In this document: positions 9,699 through 18,325 of the stretch, one piece after another
Layout of the letters: every line of letters starts with the position of its first letter
How positions within the stretch are numbered: position 1 is the stretch's first letter
The notes under the pieces: generated by a model
Database searches by the model: none
What the model was told of the DNA's origin: nothing
The model's input: only the letters and a program-made list of their open reading frames with translations
Program-made: the position numbers and the translations under genes
Source of the DNA: Psychrobacter sp. GP33
GTDB taxonomy: Bacteria > Pseudomonadota > Gammaproteobacteria > Pseudomonadales > Moraxellaceae
Length of the DNA: 64,000 nucleotides
Assembly: GCF_014119005.1 (NCBI RefSeq)
Contig: NZ_JACGYX010000002.1
Location: 62,001-126,000 of the forward strand
Reading direction: 5' to 3'

Positions 9699-9815
9699 TA
9701 TTATGGTTTATTAAGTTATCTACATTGAGTAGAGCTTAGATAAATAGGAGGATAACATTATATTTATAAACAGCTTATTCCTAAAACAATAATAAAATAA
9801 GTGATTGTCTGTAAG

Positions 9816-10883
9816 TTAGTGAAGGGGTGATAAAGTAATCTTTAGATCATTGCCTACTCGTTGCTGATTCGCATATTGAAAGCGCAGCTGCTGTGCTAAT
9901 GATAACGGATTAAAATCTATCATAGCTCGCGCCTGTGTACCCAGTAAACAGGGGGCTTGATAGACAATCAGCTCATCCACTAATTGCTGACTTAAAAAAC
10001 TACCGGCAACACTTGCGCCTGCTTCCACTAAAATATCATAACACTGATAGTCGCTAACTAAAGTGGCTAGTAGCTCTGGCAGATTATCGTCACGCCAATA
10101 CAGAGTATCCGCACGGCGGCACAAGTGATACTCAGAATGTACGTCATGGTCTAAGCGTTTTCGTCTATCGAGCACCACTACTTTAGGAGCAGGAATATCT
10201 TCTAGGGCAACTCCGAGTCTGGTCGAACGCACATTTAGCTGAGGATTGTCCGCGATAACCGTGCTGCTACCGGTAATAATGGCACCGCTTTGTGCCCGTA
10301 ACTGCTGAACGTCTTCACGCGCAGCGGCTGAGGTAATCCATTTAGACTCTCCTGATGCCATAGCGGTCCGACCATCAAGGCTAGTCGCTATTTTTAGACG
10401 TACATAGGGCAATTGGGTACGCATTGCCTTTAAAAAGCCACGATTCAGTGCTTCAGCCTGCTCTGTCAGAACGCCTACTGTCACTTCAATACCTGCTTGC
10501 TCCAGTAACGTAACCCCACGTCCTGCTACTTGCGGATTGGGGTCAAGTCCAGCGATGACGACTCGTTTAATACCAGCCTTAATCAACGCTAGCGCACAAG
10601 GGGGCGTGCGTCCAGTATGACTACAAGGTTCTAGGGTGACGTAGGCCGTACCGCCTTCGGTTTTGTTACCTGTATTAATAGCATCGTTAAGTGCAAATAC
10701 TTCAGCATGCGGCTGACCAACCTTCGGGTGAAACCCTTGCCCGACGACCACCCCTGCTTGTACGATGATGCAGCCGACAGCCGGGTTTGGGCGCGTGGTA
10801 TATTGTCCACGCTGAGCCTGCTCAATAGCAAACGTCATAAAATAGCGGTCTGTGGCAGCTTGTGCATGGTCTAACAGAGACAT
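9816..10883 (-). CDS. ribD: Bifunctional riboflavin deaminase/reductase RibD
   Basis: Performs two steps of riboflavin synthesis: deamination of the diaminopyrimidine product of GTP cyclohydrolase II, then NADPH reduction of the ribosyl side chain. The N-terminal zinc deaminase has the ligands in PHAEVFAL and PCSHTGRTPPCA. The C-terminal reductase starts near residue 150 (YVRLKIATSLDGRTAMASG) and ends with the VEAGASVAGSFL region. 355 aa is typical. The ATG at 10883 has AAGGG upstream. It lies 52 bp downstream of nrdR, the common nrdR-ribD order, and is probably in one operon with it. Confidence 0.96.
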   Translation of the reverse strand: MSLLDHAQAATDRYFMTFAIEQAQRGQYTTRPNPAVGCIIVQAGVVVGQGFHPKVGQPHAEVFALNDAINTGNKTEGGTAYVTLEPCSHTGRTPPCALALIKAGIKRVVIAGLDPNPQVAGRGVTLLEQAGIEVTVGVLTEQAEALNRGFLKAMRTQLPYVRLKIATSLDGRTAMASGESKWITSAAAREDVQQLRAQSGAIITGSSTVIADNPQLNVRSTRLGVALEDIPAPKVVVLDRRKRLDHDVHSEYHLCRRADTLYWRDDNLPELLATLVSDYQCYDILVEAGASVAGSFLSQQLVDELIVYQAPCLLGTQARAMIDFNPLSLAQQLRFQYANQQRVGNDLKITLSPLH

Positions 10884-10935
10884 AGAAGACTTACCCTTTC
10901 TTAAAAAGTAAAAAAGCTTATATCAATTGATTCGT

Positions 10936-11403
10936 TTAATCGTCCTGCTTGTCTAAGGGACGAATATTGGCGATTTCTTGGTGAAAGGCATCGATATCCT
11001 GAAAATCGCGATATACACTGGCAAAACGTACATAGGCAACATCATCAAGTGTTTTTAGCTCACTCATGATAATTTCACCAAGCACCTTGCTACTGATTTC
11101 ACGCTCACCCATTTGCCGTACGCGTTTTTCCACACGGCTAATCATGGCTTCTTGCTCATCAATGGTAATCGGGCGCTTTTGCAACGGCAATTGAATAGAG
11201 CGGCGCAGTTTTTCATTATCATAAGGCTCAATTTTAGTACTTGATTTAATAATACGCGGCATCACCACTTCGACCATCTCGAAGGTAGTAAAACGCTCTT
11301 GGCAGCCACTACAAACGCGGCGGCGGCGTACTTGTGCCCCTTCCGCAGCCAAGCGAGAATCAATAACTTTCGTCTCTGACGCGTTACAATAAGGACAGTG
11401 CAT
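10936..11403 (-). CDS. nrdR: Transcriptional repressor NrdR
   Basis: ATP/dATP-sensing repressor of ribonucleotide reductase genes. The N-terminal zinc ribbon has the four cysteines (CPYC at residues 3-6, CSGC near 31-34), followed by the basic DNA-contact stretch RRRRV. An ATP-cone domain (about residues 49-139) begins VMPRIIKSSTKIEPYD. I chose the ATG at 11403, giving 155 aa: MHCPYCNAS is the family's usual start and AAAGGA sits just upstream. The open frame extends to 11490, but the extra 29 residues are hydrophobic and unlike NrdR. Confidence 0.95.
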   Translation of the reverse strand: MHCPYCNASETKVIDSRLAAEGAQVRRRRVCSGCQERFTTFEMVEVVMPRIIKSSTKIEPYDNEKLRRSIQLPLQKRPITIDEQEAMISRVEKRVRQMGEREISSKVLGEIIMSELKTLDDVAYVRFASVYRDFQDIDAFHQEIANIRPLDKQDD

Positions 11404-11474
11404 ACGCTTTTCCTTTATTAATATTAAACGCAATAATAACCAGTCGAGGCTATGTAAAAACTTGATAGCGTCTT

Positions 11475-12926
11475 TTACTTGCCAATACAAAAGCTACCAA
11501 AAATCTTACCAAGCAAATCATCGGCGCTAAATTCGCCCGTGATTTCACCCAGATATTGCTGGGCGTAGCGTAAACTTTCTGCCACCAGTTCTCCCGCTTG
11601 AAATACGGTTAATTGTTCATGAGCGTCTACCAAGCAATCAGCCGTGCGTCTGAGCGCATCCAAATGCCGGGTTCGGGCTATTAAACTGTTTTCAGGAGGA
11701 TGAAAGCCCACTTTAGCACATAATATTTCGATTAAATCTGCAATTCCAGCACCTGTTTCACATGAAACATGCACCTGCTCATAGCCGCGACTGTTCAGCT
11801 CTATTTGCGTAGCTGAAGTATGCTTATTATTATTAATATTATTTAGTAAATCACTTTTATTAGCGATAATAAGCAAACGCTTAGCGGCTGGCAGCTCGCC
11901 GAACAATTGCTCTGCCAGCTGCAATGGGGTCGCATCATCATCAATATCACGCGTAACATCATAGACCATCAGCAGCATATCTGCCTGCTCAATAGCGGTT
12001 CGCGCGCGCGCAATACCAATACGTTCAACCATATCATCGGTATCACGTATCCCTGCAGTATCAGTTAAATGTAGCGTTAAGCCATTCAGAACTACCGTTT
12101 CTTGCAACGTATCACGTGTGGTCCCTGCCACGTCGGTGACAATAGCGCGCTCTTGACCTGCGAGTCGATTTAATAAGCTAGATTTGCCCGCATTCGGTCT
12201 GCCAGCGAGTACCACATGAATGCCGTCACGCAATAGCTGACCTTGCTTTGCTGTCATTAATACCTGCTGAATTTGGCGTTGTGTCTGCTCAAGCTTGCTT
12301 TGAATCACACCATCGGATAAGAAATCCACGTCCTCTTCATCTGGAAAATCAATCGCTGCCTCAACATGCAACCGCAAATGAATCAACTGCTCTAATAAGT
12401 GGTTAATATGCTGTGAAAACTCACCACTGAGCGAGCGAATGGCACTACTAGCCGCCGCCGCACTGGTTGCATCAATGGCATCCGCGATAGCTTCAGCCTG
12501 TACCAAATCCATTTTATCATTGTCAAAAGCACGGTAAGAAAATTCACCGGGCGCCGCCTGCTTTGCTCCTAATTCAAACACCCGTGCTAACAATAGGTTT
12601 TGCAAAATCATGCCGCCATGACCTTGAAGCTCGATGACATCTTCACCGGTAAAGGAGTGCGGAGCGCGAAAATAGAGCACCAATCCTTCATCAATAACCG
12701 TACCATCCGCTTGATAAAAACGGCAGAAACTTGCCAATCTGGGAGTAAAGCCAGATTTTCCAGTTAATTGACAGGCAATGGCATAGGCTTTGGCACCTGA
12801 AAGGCGAATGATACCTACACCACCGCGACCCAATGGCGTTGCGATAGCAGCAATGGTGATCATGCCAGACGCATGAGATGGCTCAGATGACGCAATGGAG
12901 GCTAAGCCCGCTTTGACAGAATCCAC
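11475..12926 (-). CDS. mnmE: tRNA modification GTPase MnmE
   Basis: With MnmG it forms the 5-carboxymethylaminomethyl group on wobble U34 of some tRNAs. An N-terminal folate-binding domain (about residues 22-140) leads into a helical domain interrupted by a G domain (about 230-400) with [23 protein letters not shown] and NKSD. The C-terminal CIGK motif, which supplies the catalytic Cys, ends the protein. The start taken is GTG with GAGAG upstream; ATG at residue 22 ([15 protein letters not shown]) is the family-like alternative at 12863. A parS-like site (11754-11769) encodes the V-S-C-E-T-G segment. MnmG is not in the window. Confidence 0.95.
   Translation of the reverse strand: MDSVKAGLASIASSEPSHASGMITIAAIATPLGRGGVGIIRLSGAKAYAIACQLTGKSGFTPRLASFCRFYQADGTVIDEGLVLYFRAPHSFTGEDVIELQGHGGMILQNLLLARVFELGAKQAAPGEFSYRAFDNDKMDLVQAEAIADAIDATSAAAASSAIRSLSGEFSQHINHLLEQLIHLRLHVEAAIDFPDEEDVDFLSDGVIQSKLEQTQRQIQQVLMTAKQGQLLRDGIHVVLAGRPNAGKSSLLNRLAGQERAIVTDVAGTTRDTLQETVVLNGLTLHLTDTAGIRDTDDMVERIGIARARTAIEQADMLLMVYDVTRDIDDDATPLQLAEQLFGELPAAKRLLIIANKSDLLNNINNNKHTSATQIELNSRGYEQVHVSCETGAGIADLIEILCAKVGFHPPENSLIARTRHLDALRRTADCLVDAHEQLTVFQAGELVAESLRYAQQYLGEITGEFSADDLLGKIFGSFCIGK
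11754..11769. promoter_or_regulatory. parS-like site 6 (in mnmE)
   Basis: TGTTTCACATGAAACA; one central change from the consensus. Confidence 0.65.
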
Positions 12927-13126
12927 ACTAACTCTCAGTAGCTAAAAACTTCATTATAGACGGCTATACACAGCCTGACAAAGCAAACTTATAATAAGGC
13001 TTATTCTGGTTCTAATTTTGACTCTAGCAGCGAGGGGTTAATTCTACCTAATAATTATAATGAGCCAATTAAACAATTAATTAATCAGCTCAGTAACGTG
13101 GTTAATAGGCTAATAGCTTACCCCAT

Positions 13127-13155
13127 AAAAAACCACCGCAAGTGCGATGGTTTCT
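13127..13155 (-). terminator. Terminator after yidC
   Basis: Read on the minus strand, AACCATCGC, a four-base loop and GCGGTGGTT are followed by a T run. It lies about 30 bp beyond the yidC stop and separates yidC from mnmE. Confidence 0.75.
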
Positions 13156-13187
13156 TTATCTTCAATATTAATTAGCTTAAATCACTG

Positions 13188-14879
13188 TTAATCAAGTACT
13201 TTAACCGTACGCAGTTTTTGTTCTTCTTCTACCTTTTTATTAACGAAATATTGATGCGTCATACTAAACAAGTTATTCACTGTCCAGTAAAGTACCAAAC
13301 CTGCTGGGAAGAACAGCATAAAGGCGGTAAAGATAATTGGCAAAAACTTCATGACTTTTGCTTGCATCGGATCAGTTGGCTGCGGATTTAACTGCTGCTG
13401 TACAAACATCGATGCACCCATCAGCAATGGCAAAATAAACCAAGGATCCATCGCTGATAAATCTTGAATCCATAGTATCCATGGCGCATGGCGCAGCTCA
13501 ATACTCTCAACCAATACCCAATATAAGGCTAAGAAGATCGGCATTTGCATTAAAATAGGCAAACAACCTGCCATTGGATTGACTTTTTCTTCCTTGTAGA
13601 TGCCCATCATTTCTTGTGACATCTTCATGCGATCGTCGCCATGTTCTTCTTTTAATGCCGCTAGACGCGGTGCAATCGCACGCATCTTCGCCATGGAGTA
13701 GTAACTCTTATTAGAGAACCATAACAAAGCAATCTTAACCAAAACCGTCAACAAGATAATAGACCAGCCCCAGTTGCCGATAATCTTATGGATACCGTCA
13801 AGAATGGCAAACAAAACTTTCGATATCGGCCATAACAAACCATAATCGACGGTTTTATTCAGACCAACTGCCACGTCTTTTAGCTCAGACTGAACTTTCG
13901 GACCGGCATATAAAGTGGCACTTAACGTGGCTTGCTTATTGGGTGCGACATTTACTGGCTGGCTATTAAAACCAATAAAATAATCATTGCCCGATTCACG
14001 GCTAAAGAATTTGCCCGTAAAGTTCTCAGGTGTCCACGCAGATACAAAATAATGCTGAACAATCCCCACCCAACCTTTATCACTGGTCGTGGTTAAAGAA
14101 CCGTCATTAAACTTACCAAATTTAAGCTTATTATAAGGATCATCAGGCGTGCCCCAAGCACCGCCAAGATAGGTTGCCATACTAAGCGCACCTTTACCCG
14201 ACATACCGGGGTCTTTACTATCGTCACGCTTTAGCTGCGCAAACAATTGACCTTGCCAGGGCTGCGCTGACGCATTTTGAATCTGATAGCTAACATCAAT
14301 AGGATATTTATCATGCGTAAAGGTGAAGGTTTTGGTGATCGTTACACCATCTTTTTGATACGTTAACGGCACAGATAAGGTTTGCTGGCCTTTTTCCATC
14401 TGATAACTGTTGGCAGTATGGCGATAGTTAGCGCGACCTTCGGCAGTATCAATACCATCTTTTCCAATGAGACCAGATTGCGCCACATAAACACGATTAC
14501 TATTATTCTCTAGTAATACAAAAGGCTGCTCGCTATTAAGCGTCGCATCGTACTGTTTAAGCGCTGCATAAACAATATCACCACCTACCGGATTAATTTT
14601 AATATCATAGCGATCGGTGGTTACCGTGATAAGTCCCGCATCCTTAGCAACAGCGTTCGTCCCGCTAGCCGCTACTGCGCTATTGGCTGGTAACGTCTGT
14701 ACCGGAATATCGCCAGCCGCACCCGTTGTCGAGGGAATATCTACACCTACTGAAACGGCAGCGTCTGATACCCCATCAACAACTGGCTCATCAGCGTAAT
14801 CATCACGCCACGCCAAAATCAGTAGATAAGCGGTGATTAGCATCGCAATGATGATCATCACCCGAAATATCTTTTGCAT
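13188..14879 (-). CDS. yidC: Membrane protein insertase YidC
   Basis: Inner-membrane insertase that works alone or with SecYEG. An N-terminal TM helix (residues 5-23) is followed by a large periplasmic beta domain (about 60-345) and the conserved five-helix insertase core (about 350-550). The core carries the family segments WGWSIILLTVLVKIAL and PMAGCLPILMQMPIFLALYW. 563 aa is normal for a Gram-negative YidC. The ATG has AGGATAGG upstream. It stands in the standard cluster rpmH-rnpA-yidD-yidC-mnmE, transcribed away from oriC. A gap of about 200 bp to yidD may hold an extra promoter. Confidence 0.97.
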   Translation of the reverse strand: MQKIFRVMIIIAMLITAYLLILAWRDDYADEPVVDGVSDAAVSVGVDIPSTTGAAGDIPVQTLPANSAVAASGTNAVAKDAGLITVTTDRYDIKINPVGGDIVYAALKQYDATLNSEQPFVLLENNSNRVYVAQSGLIGKDGIDTAEGRANYRHTANSYQMEKGQQTLSVPLTYQKDGVTITKTFTFTHDKYPIDVSYQIQNASAQPWQGQLFAQLKRDDSKDPGMSGKGALSMATYLGGAWGTPDDPYNKLKFGKFNDGSLTTTSDKGWVGIVQHYFVSAWTPENFTGKFFSRESGNDYFIGFNSQPVNVAPNKQATLSATLYAGPKVQSELKDVAVGLNKTVDYGLLWPISKVLFAILDGIHKIIGNWGWSIILLTVLVKIALLWFSNKSYYSMAKMRAIAPRLAALKEEHGDDRMKMSQEMMGIYKEEKVNPMAGCLPILMQMPIFLALYWVLVESIELRHAPWILWIQDLSAMDPWFILPLLMGASMFVQQQLNPQPTDPMQAKVMKFLPIIFTAFMLFFPAGLVLYWTVNNLFSMTHQYFVNKKVEEEQKLRTVKVLD

Positions 14880-15075
14880 AAACCTATCCTAGAGTGAAAA
14901 ATTAGGGTCTGTGTCGTAACTCAGATTCAATGGTTTATATTTAAAAAAACCATGCCATCGCTTGTCATTGACATAAAATGGTCATCATTTTACTAAAAAA
15001 CCACCTTAAATGATACCAACAGTATAACTAACCTGTTAAGCACTTTTAAATATTAATAGCTCATACCACTAAGCA

Positions 15076-15465
15076 TCATCTCAACAGATAATTTAGACGC
15101 GCCGTATAGCTATGCTTATCTCGATAAACACCCTGTCCTAATTTTTGAGGTCGGAATAAAACATGTTGGTCGTTACTCAGACCTTGTGCAGGTTCGTACC
15201 AGTAATAATAAGAGGCTAAGGGCAAAGCTACAAAATCAATGCCATGCCCACCAAAGGGCTGGCAGCGAGCAAGACGTTTTAATAACAGCCAACTGCCGGT
15301 ACGCACTCCATACCACTGTAATGCCTGTTTGCCATAATTTGAGCAGGTTGGATAATATCGACAGCGAGCTGGTATGATTGGACTGATTATCTTTTGATAA
15401 ATAACTATTATATAAATTAATAAAAAATAAAAAAATTTATTAAATTTATTTTTAATATAAGACAT
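15076..15465 (-). CDS. yidD: Membrane protein insertion efficiency factor YidD
   Basis: Small membrane-associated partner of YidC. The hallmark YQKIISPIIPARCRYYPTCSNYGKQAL occurs near the N-terminus, together with an amphipathic helix (residues 8-24) and GGHGIDFVAL. At 129 aa it is longer than the usual 70-85: a C-terminal extension of about 45 residues follows the core. The start codon comes one base after the rnpA stop, so translation is probably coupled. The 5' part is strikingly AT-rich and Lys/Phe/Ile-rich. Confidence 0.92.
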   Translation of the reverse strand: MSYIKNKFNKFFYFLLIYIIVIYQKIISPIIPARCRYYPTCSNYGKQALQWYGVRTGSWLLLKRLARCQPFGGHGIDFVALPLASYYYWYEPAQGLSNDQHVLFRPQKLGQGVYRDKHSYTARLNYLLR

Positions 15466-15466
15466 A

Positions 15467-15838
15467 TTATTTCTTTTTAATTTTTTTAAATATATTATTT
15501 ATTTCTAAATCTAGTTCTTTATTAGTTAAACCTTTAATAGATTTTTTAACAATAAATACAATATCTTTATTTTCTAGCTGGGATGCTTGTATACGAAAAT
15601 TTTCTCTTATTTTGCGTTTAATTAAATTTCGTGCAACTGCTGTTGGTACTTTTCGCTTGGTTATTGCCATCCCTATACGTGCCTGATCGCTCGTAGTGGT
15701 GCGTACAAACGCCATCAGATGGCTTTGGTGCAGTTTGCGCTCAGGTGCATCAAACACCTCACGAAAGGTAGCAGGGGTCAGTAAACGCTGGGCTTTTGTG
15801 AAACTTGCAGCAATAGTAGCTTGGATAGGAGCAGACAT
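15467..15838 (-). CDS. rnpA: Ribonuclease P protein component
   Basis: Basic protein subunit that helps the RNase P RNA cut 5' leaders from pre-tRNAs. The signature RNLIKRKIRENFR (near residues 70-83) and a preceding TKRKVPTAVARN are clear. 123 aa is normal. The N-terminal extension (MSAPIQATIAASFTKAQRLL) matches the family start LTPATFREVF. The last 120 bp are very AT-rich and encode a Lys/Ile/Asn-rich tail. It is co-oriented with rpmH, from which it is separated by about 190 bp and a hairpin. Confidence 0.95.
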   Translation of the reverse strand: MSAPIQATIAASFTKAQRLLTPATFREVFDAPERKLHQSHLMAFVRTTTSDQARIGMAITKRKVPTAVARNLIKRKIRENFRIQASQLENKDIVFIVKKSIKGLTNKELDLEINNIFKKIKKK

Positions 15839-15896
15839 AAGACAACCTAAGAGAAAGAGGGTGAAATCTAGGGATAATCAACAAAATAAAAAGACA

Positions 15897-15923
15897 AAAA
15901 AAGCGCCAATATAGGCGCTTTTG
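15897..15923 (-). terminator. Hairpin between rpmH and rnpA
   Basis: On the minus strand AAAAGCGCC, a short loop and GGCGCTTTT lead into a T run. It sits between rpmH and rnpA, so it probably reduces read-through and explains the higher need for rpmH product than RnpA. Confidence 0.7.
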
Positions 15924-16025
15924 ATATATGGCTAGTGTTTCATGTGTGGTCAATACCATGTAAGGAATAGACCGTAATGACGCACTAAAACCATGGACAT
16001 CGTGTGTATCTACTGAAAAATCAGC

Positions 16026-16160
16026 TTATACAGTAAGACGATGACGTCCTTTTGCACGACGGCGCGCAAGTACTTGACGGCCTTTTTTCGTTGCCATACG
16101 AGCACGGAAGCCGTGAGTACGCTTGCGTTTTATCACGCTTGGTTGGAATGTACGTTTCAT
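16026..16160 (-). CDS. rpmH: 50S ribosomal protein L34
   Basis: Very small basic ribosomal protein of 44 aa, exactly the family length. The translation begins [20 protein letters not shown] and ends [12 protein letters not shown], the universal L34 pattern. It is the first gene of the leftward cluster and faces dnaA across oriC. The stop is TAA at 16026-16028. Confidence 0.97.
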   Translation of the reverse strand: MKRTFQPSVIKRKRTHGFRARMATKKGRQVLARRRAKGRHRLTV

Positions 16161-16735
16161 AACTCACCTATCAAATAATGGACTAAATTCGTAATAACGA
16201 AGGATTATATCATTCTCACTAATTTGGGTCAATAAACTAATTCAACTCATGTTTATATATCCAGCTTAGTAAGTTCTTACAGTGATACTAAATTTTAAGA
16301 GCCCTGTTCTTTTAGAAATAGCAACTGCCATAAGTTAGACTAGCTTATCTAAATTTTATAAAGTTATCCACAGAAATCCTGTCTTTCAATAATAATTGTA
16401 ATTTATGTATATATAGATATTGTTGTTATTGGGGAGCTTGTTTTCTGTGGTTAAGTGGTTTTTCTTCTTCAATATTAATATCTTAGACTATGGGTAAACC
16501 TGTGGATAAGCTGTGGGTTAATAGGGGGTAACTCGCTTTTATGATTTATCTAAAAAACAATCCACAGGGTTATCCACAAAAAACACCATGTTATCCACAG
16601 GTTATTTATGCTAGATTAGCAGCCTATTTCAATATCCGATTTTATAATTTTTATAAGACTAACGCTCCTCTTTGGTTACTGAACATCATAACTTGATTAG
16701 AGCATTCACTATAATTTATGAGGTTAGCGTTTTTA
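16161..16735. other. oriC: Chromosomal replication origin oriC
   Basis: Between rpmH and dnaA lie perfect DnaA boxes TTATCCACA at 16364-16372, 16570-16578 and 16591-16599 (plus) and TGTGGATAA at 16501-16509 (minus). Variants are TGTGGTTAA at 16446-16454 and TGTGGGTTA at 16512-16520. AT-rich stretches at about 16375-16440 and 16605-16650 are candidate unwinding elements. The last two boxes and their AT-rich right flank resemble the usual box/DUE arrangement before dnaA. Promoters for dnaA and rpmH must also lie here. No GATC clustering is apparent. Confidence 0.9.
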
Positions 16736-18187
16736 ATGACAGACATGCCAATGCTTTGGAATAAATGCTTAGAGGACTTGCGCTACAGTGTGAAAGATAA
16801 CGTTTTTACCATGTGGTTACGTCCTTTATCCGCGCATCAAGAGGGTCAAACCCTCGTAGTACGTGCACCTAATGATTATTTTGTCTCCTACATTCAAAAA
16901 AATCATTTACAGAATATTGAGCAATTGGTTGCTAAACACAGTCAAGGCAGCATTGAAGCCGTTGTGGTACGTGTTGATAATGCGCATCATAATGAATCGA
17001 CGGTAGATGGAAAAGAATATATTAATATCAATGACTTACGGACGATAAGCTCCAATACTAGTCCCTCCCTTATTGTGCCAGATTCCAGTATTCACCCTCA
17101 AGATATGGGAGTCAATAATTCTTACACATACTCAACTATGTTGGATGTGGCTACCGATACAAAGTCGTTAAGCTACTTGAATCCTGAGTTTACTTTTGAG
17201 ACGTTTGTAACCGGGAAATCAAATAACTTGGCTTATAAAGCCTGTTATGAGCTTAGTAAGCGCCAATCAAAAAATAGACACAATCCATTATTTATATACG
17301 GACCTTCTGGTTTGGGAAAAACACATTTAATGCATTCTGTTGCAGATCGCTATTTAAAAAATAATAAAAAGTTTTATTATTTTACTTCTGAGAATTTTAT
17401 TAATCAATTAGTTTATGCATTAAGAAATAATAAAATAGAAGATTTCAAAAAGAAAATAAAAAAGGTAGATTTATTAATTGTTGATGATATTCATGTCCTA
17501 GCCGGTAAAACAAAAAGTAGTAATGAGTTCTTAACGTTATTTGCTGACTTTACCAGTGGCGATAAACAATTGATTTTAGCGTCCGATCGTCACCCGTCAC
17601 AAATGACTGAATTCGATGAGCGTTTTCGTTCTCGTTTTTCATGGGGTTTAACGGTGGCTGTGGAACCACCTGAGATTGATACCCGTGTTCAAATTTTGCA
17701 GCGAAAAGCAGCTTCGGTTGGCATGAATTTGCCCAAAGAATGTGCGTTATTTATCGCTCAAAATGTGGTGTCTAATGTGAGGCGGCTAGAAGGAGCGCTC
17801 AATCAAGTATTCGCTAATGCTAATTTAACTGGCGCACCGATTACTTTGGAGATGGTGCAATATGCTTTGAAAGATATCGTTGCTATGCGTGTGCAAGCGG
17901 TCAATATGGATAATATCCGCAAGGTGGTCGCTGAATATTATGATGTTAGTATTAAAGATATCATGGGTCGCAAGCGCACGCGCATGATTGCTCGTCCGCG
18001 CCAAATAGCTATGGCGTTAGCACGTGAGTTGACCAACAATAGTTTTCCAGAGATTGGTCAATCATTTGGTGGGCGCGATCATACGACGGTCATGCATGCT
18101 TGTGATAAAGTAGCAGAGCTGCGCGCCCTTGATCCTGCATTTGATAAGGACTACAAGTCATTGGCAATGATGTTACAAGCGGGCTAA
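16736..18187 (+). CDS. dnaA: Chromosomal replication initiator protein DnaA
   Basis: Binds oriC boxes and opens the duplex. Domain I (MLWNKCLEDLRYSVKDNVFTMW) is followed by a variable linker (about residues 85-145), the AAA+ domain with Walker A GPSGLGKTH and Walker B LLIVDDIHVL, and domain IV with the box-contacting signature GRDHTTVMHACDKV. I prefer ATG 16736 (483 aa); the frame is open from 16718. Neither has an ideal ribosome site. The stretch 17340-17490, inside the AAA+ domain, is clearly more AT-rich and Lys/Asn-rich than the rest. Confidence 0.97.
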   Translation: MTDMPMLWNKCLEDLRYSVKDNVFTMWLRPLSAHQEGQTLVVRAPNDYFVSYIQKNHLQNIEQLVAKHSQGSIEAVVVRVDNAHHNESTVDGKEYININDLRTISSNTSPSLIVPDSSIHPQDMGVNNSYTYSTMLDVATDTKSLSYLNPEFTFETFVTGKSNNLAYKACYELSKRQSKNRHNPLFIYGPSGLGKTHLMHSVADRYLKNNKKFYYFTSENFINQLVYALRNNKIEDFKKKIKKVDLLIVDDIHVLAGKTKSSNEFLTLFADFTSGDKQLILASDRHPSQMTEFDERFRSRFSWGLTVAVEPPEIDTRVQILQRKAASVGMNLPKECALFIAQNVVSNVRRLEGALNQVFANANLTGAPITLEMVQYALKDIVAMRVQAVNMDNIRKVVAEYYDVSIKDIMGRKRTRMIARPRQIAMALARELTNNSFPEIGQSFGGRDHTTVMHACDKVAELRALDPAFDKDYKSLAMMLQAG

Positions 18188-18325
18188 ATGCCGCTTTCGG
18201 TGTTGCCGTTCGTCAATATGGTTTATAATGACGAATAATATATCGTCTACAAACCACTATACGTTATTAGCCAATCAGTAACAGATTCACTCATTTACGA
18301 GTAACTTATTTAAGAGTAACTTAGC

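Larger units (their letters stand above)
9382..9815. promoter_or_regulatory. ribE-ribD spacer with DnaA boxes and an inverted parS-like pair
   Basis: This 434-bp AT-rich gap holds no convincing gene. It carries TGTGGATAA at 9477-9485 (minus-strand DnaA box), TTATCCACA at 9535-9543, TTATGCACA at 9675-9683 (fits TTWTNCACA) and a weaker TTATCTACA at 9716-9724. GTTTCACATGGAAC (9650-9663) and GTTCCATGTGAAAC (9684-9697) form a perfect 14-bp inverted repeat around the third box; each arm is a two-mismatch version of the parS core. It looks like a nucleoprotein site 7 kb from oriC: a DnaA-titration or accessory-origin element, or a regulatory hairpin upstream of ribE. Function is inferred. Confidence 0.55.

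Noticed and set aside
9382-9815. FMN riboswitch upstream of ribE
   Set aside because: No conserved FMN-aptamer blocks seen; the spacer is explained by DnaA boxes and parS-like arms.
16558-16566. CAATCCACA as a further DnaA box in oriC
   Set aside because: Two mismatches at the most conserved first positions.
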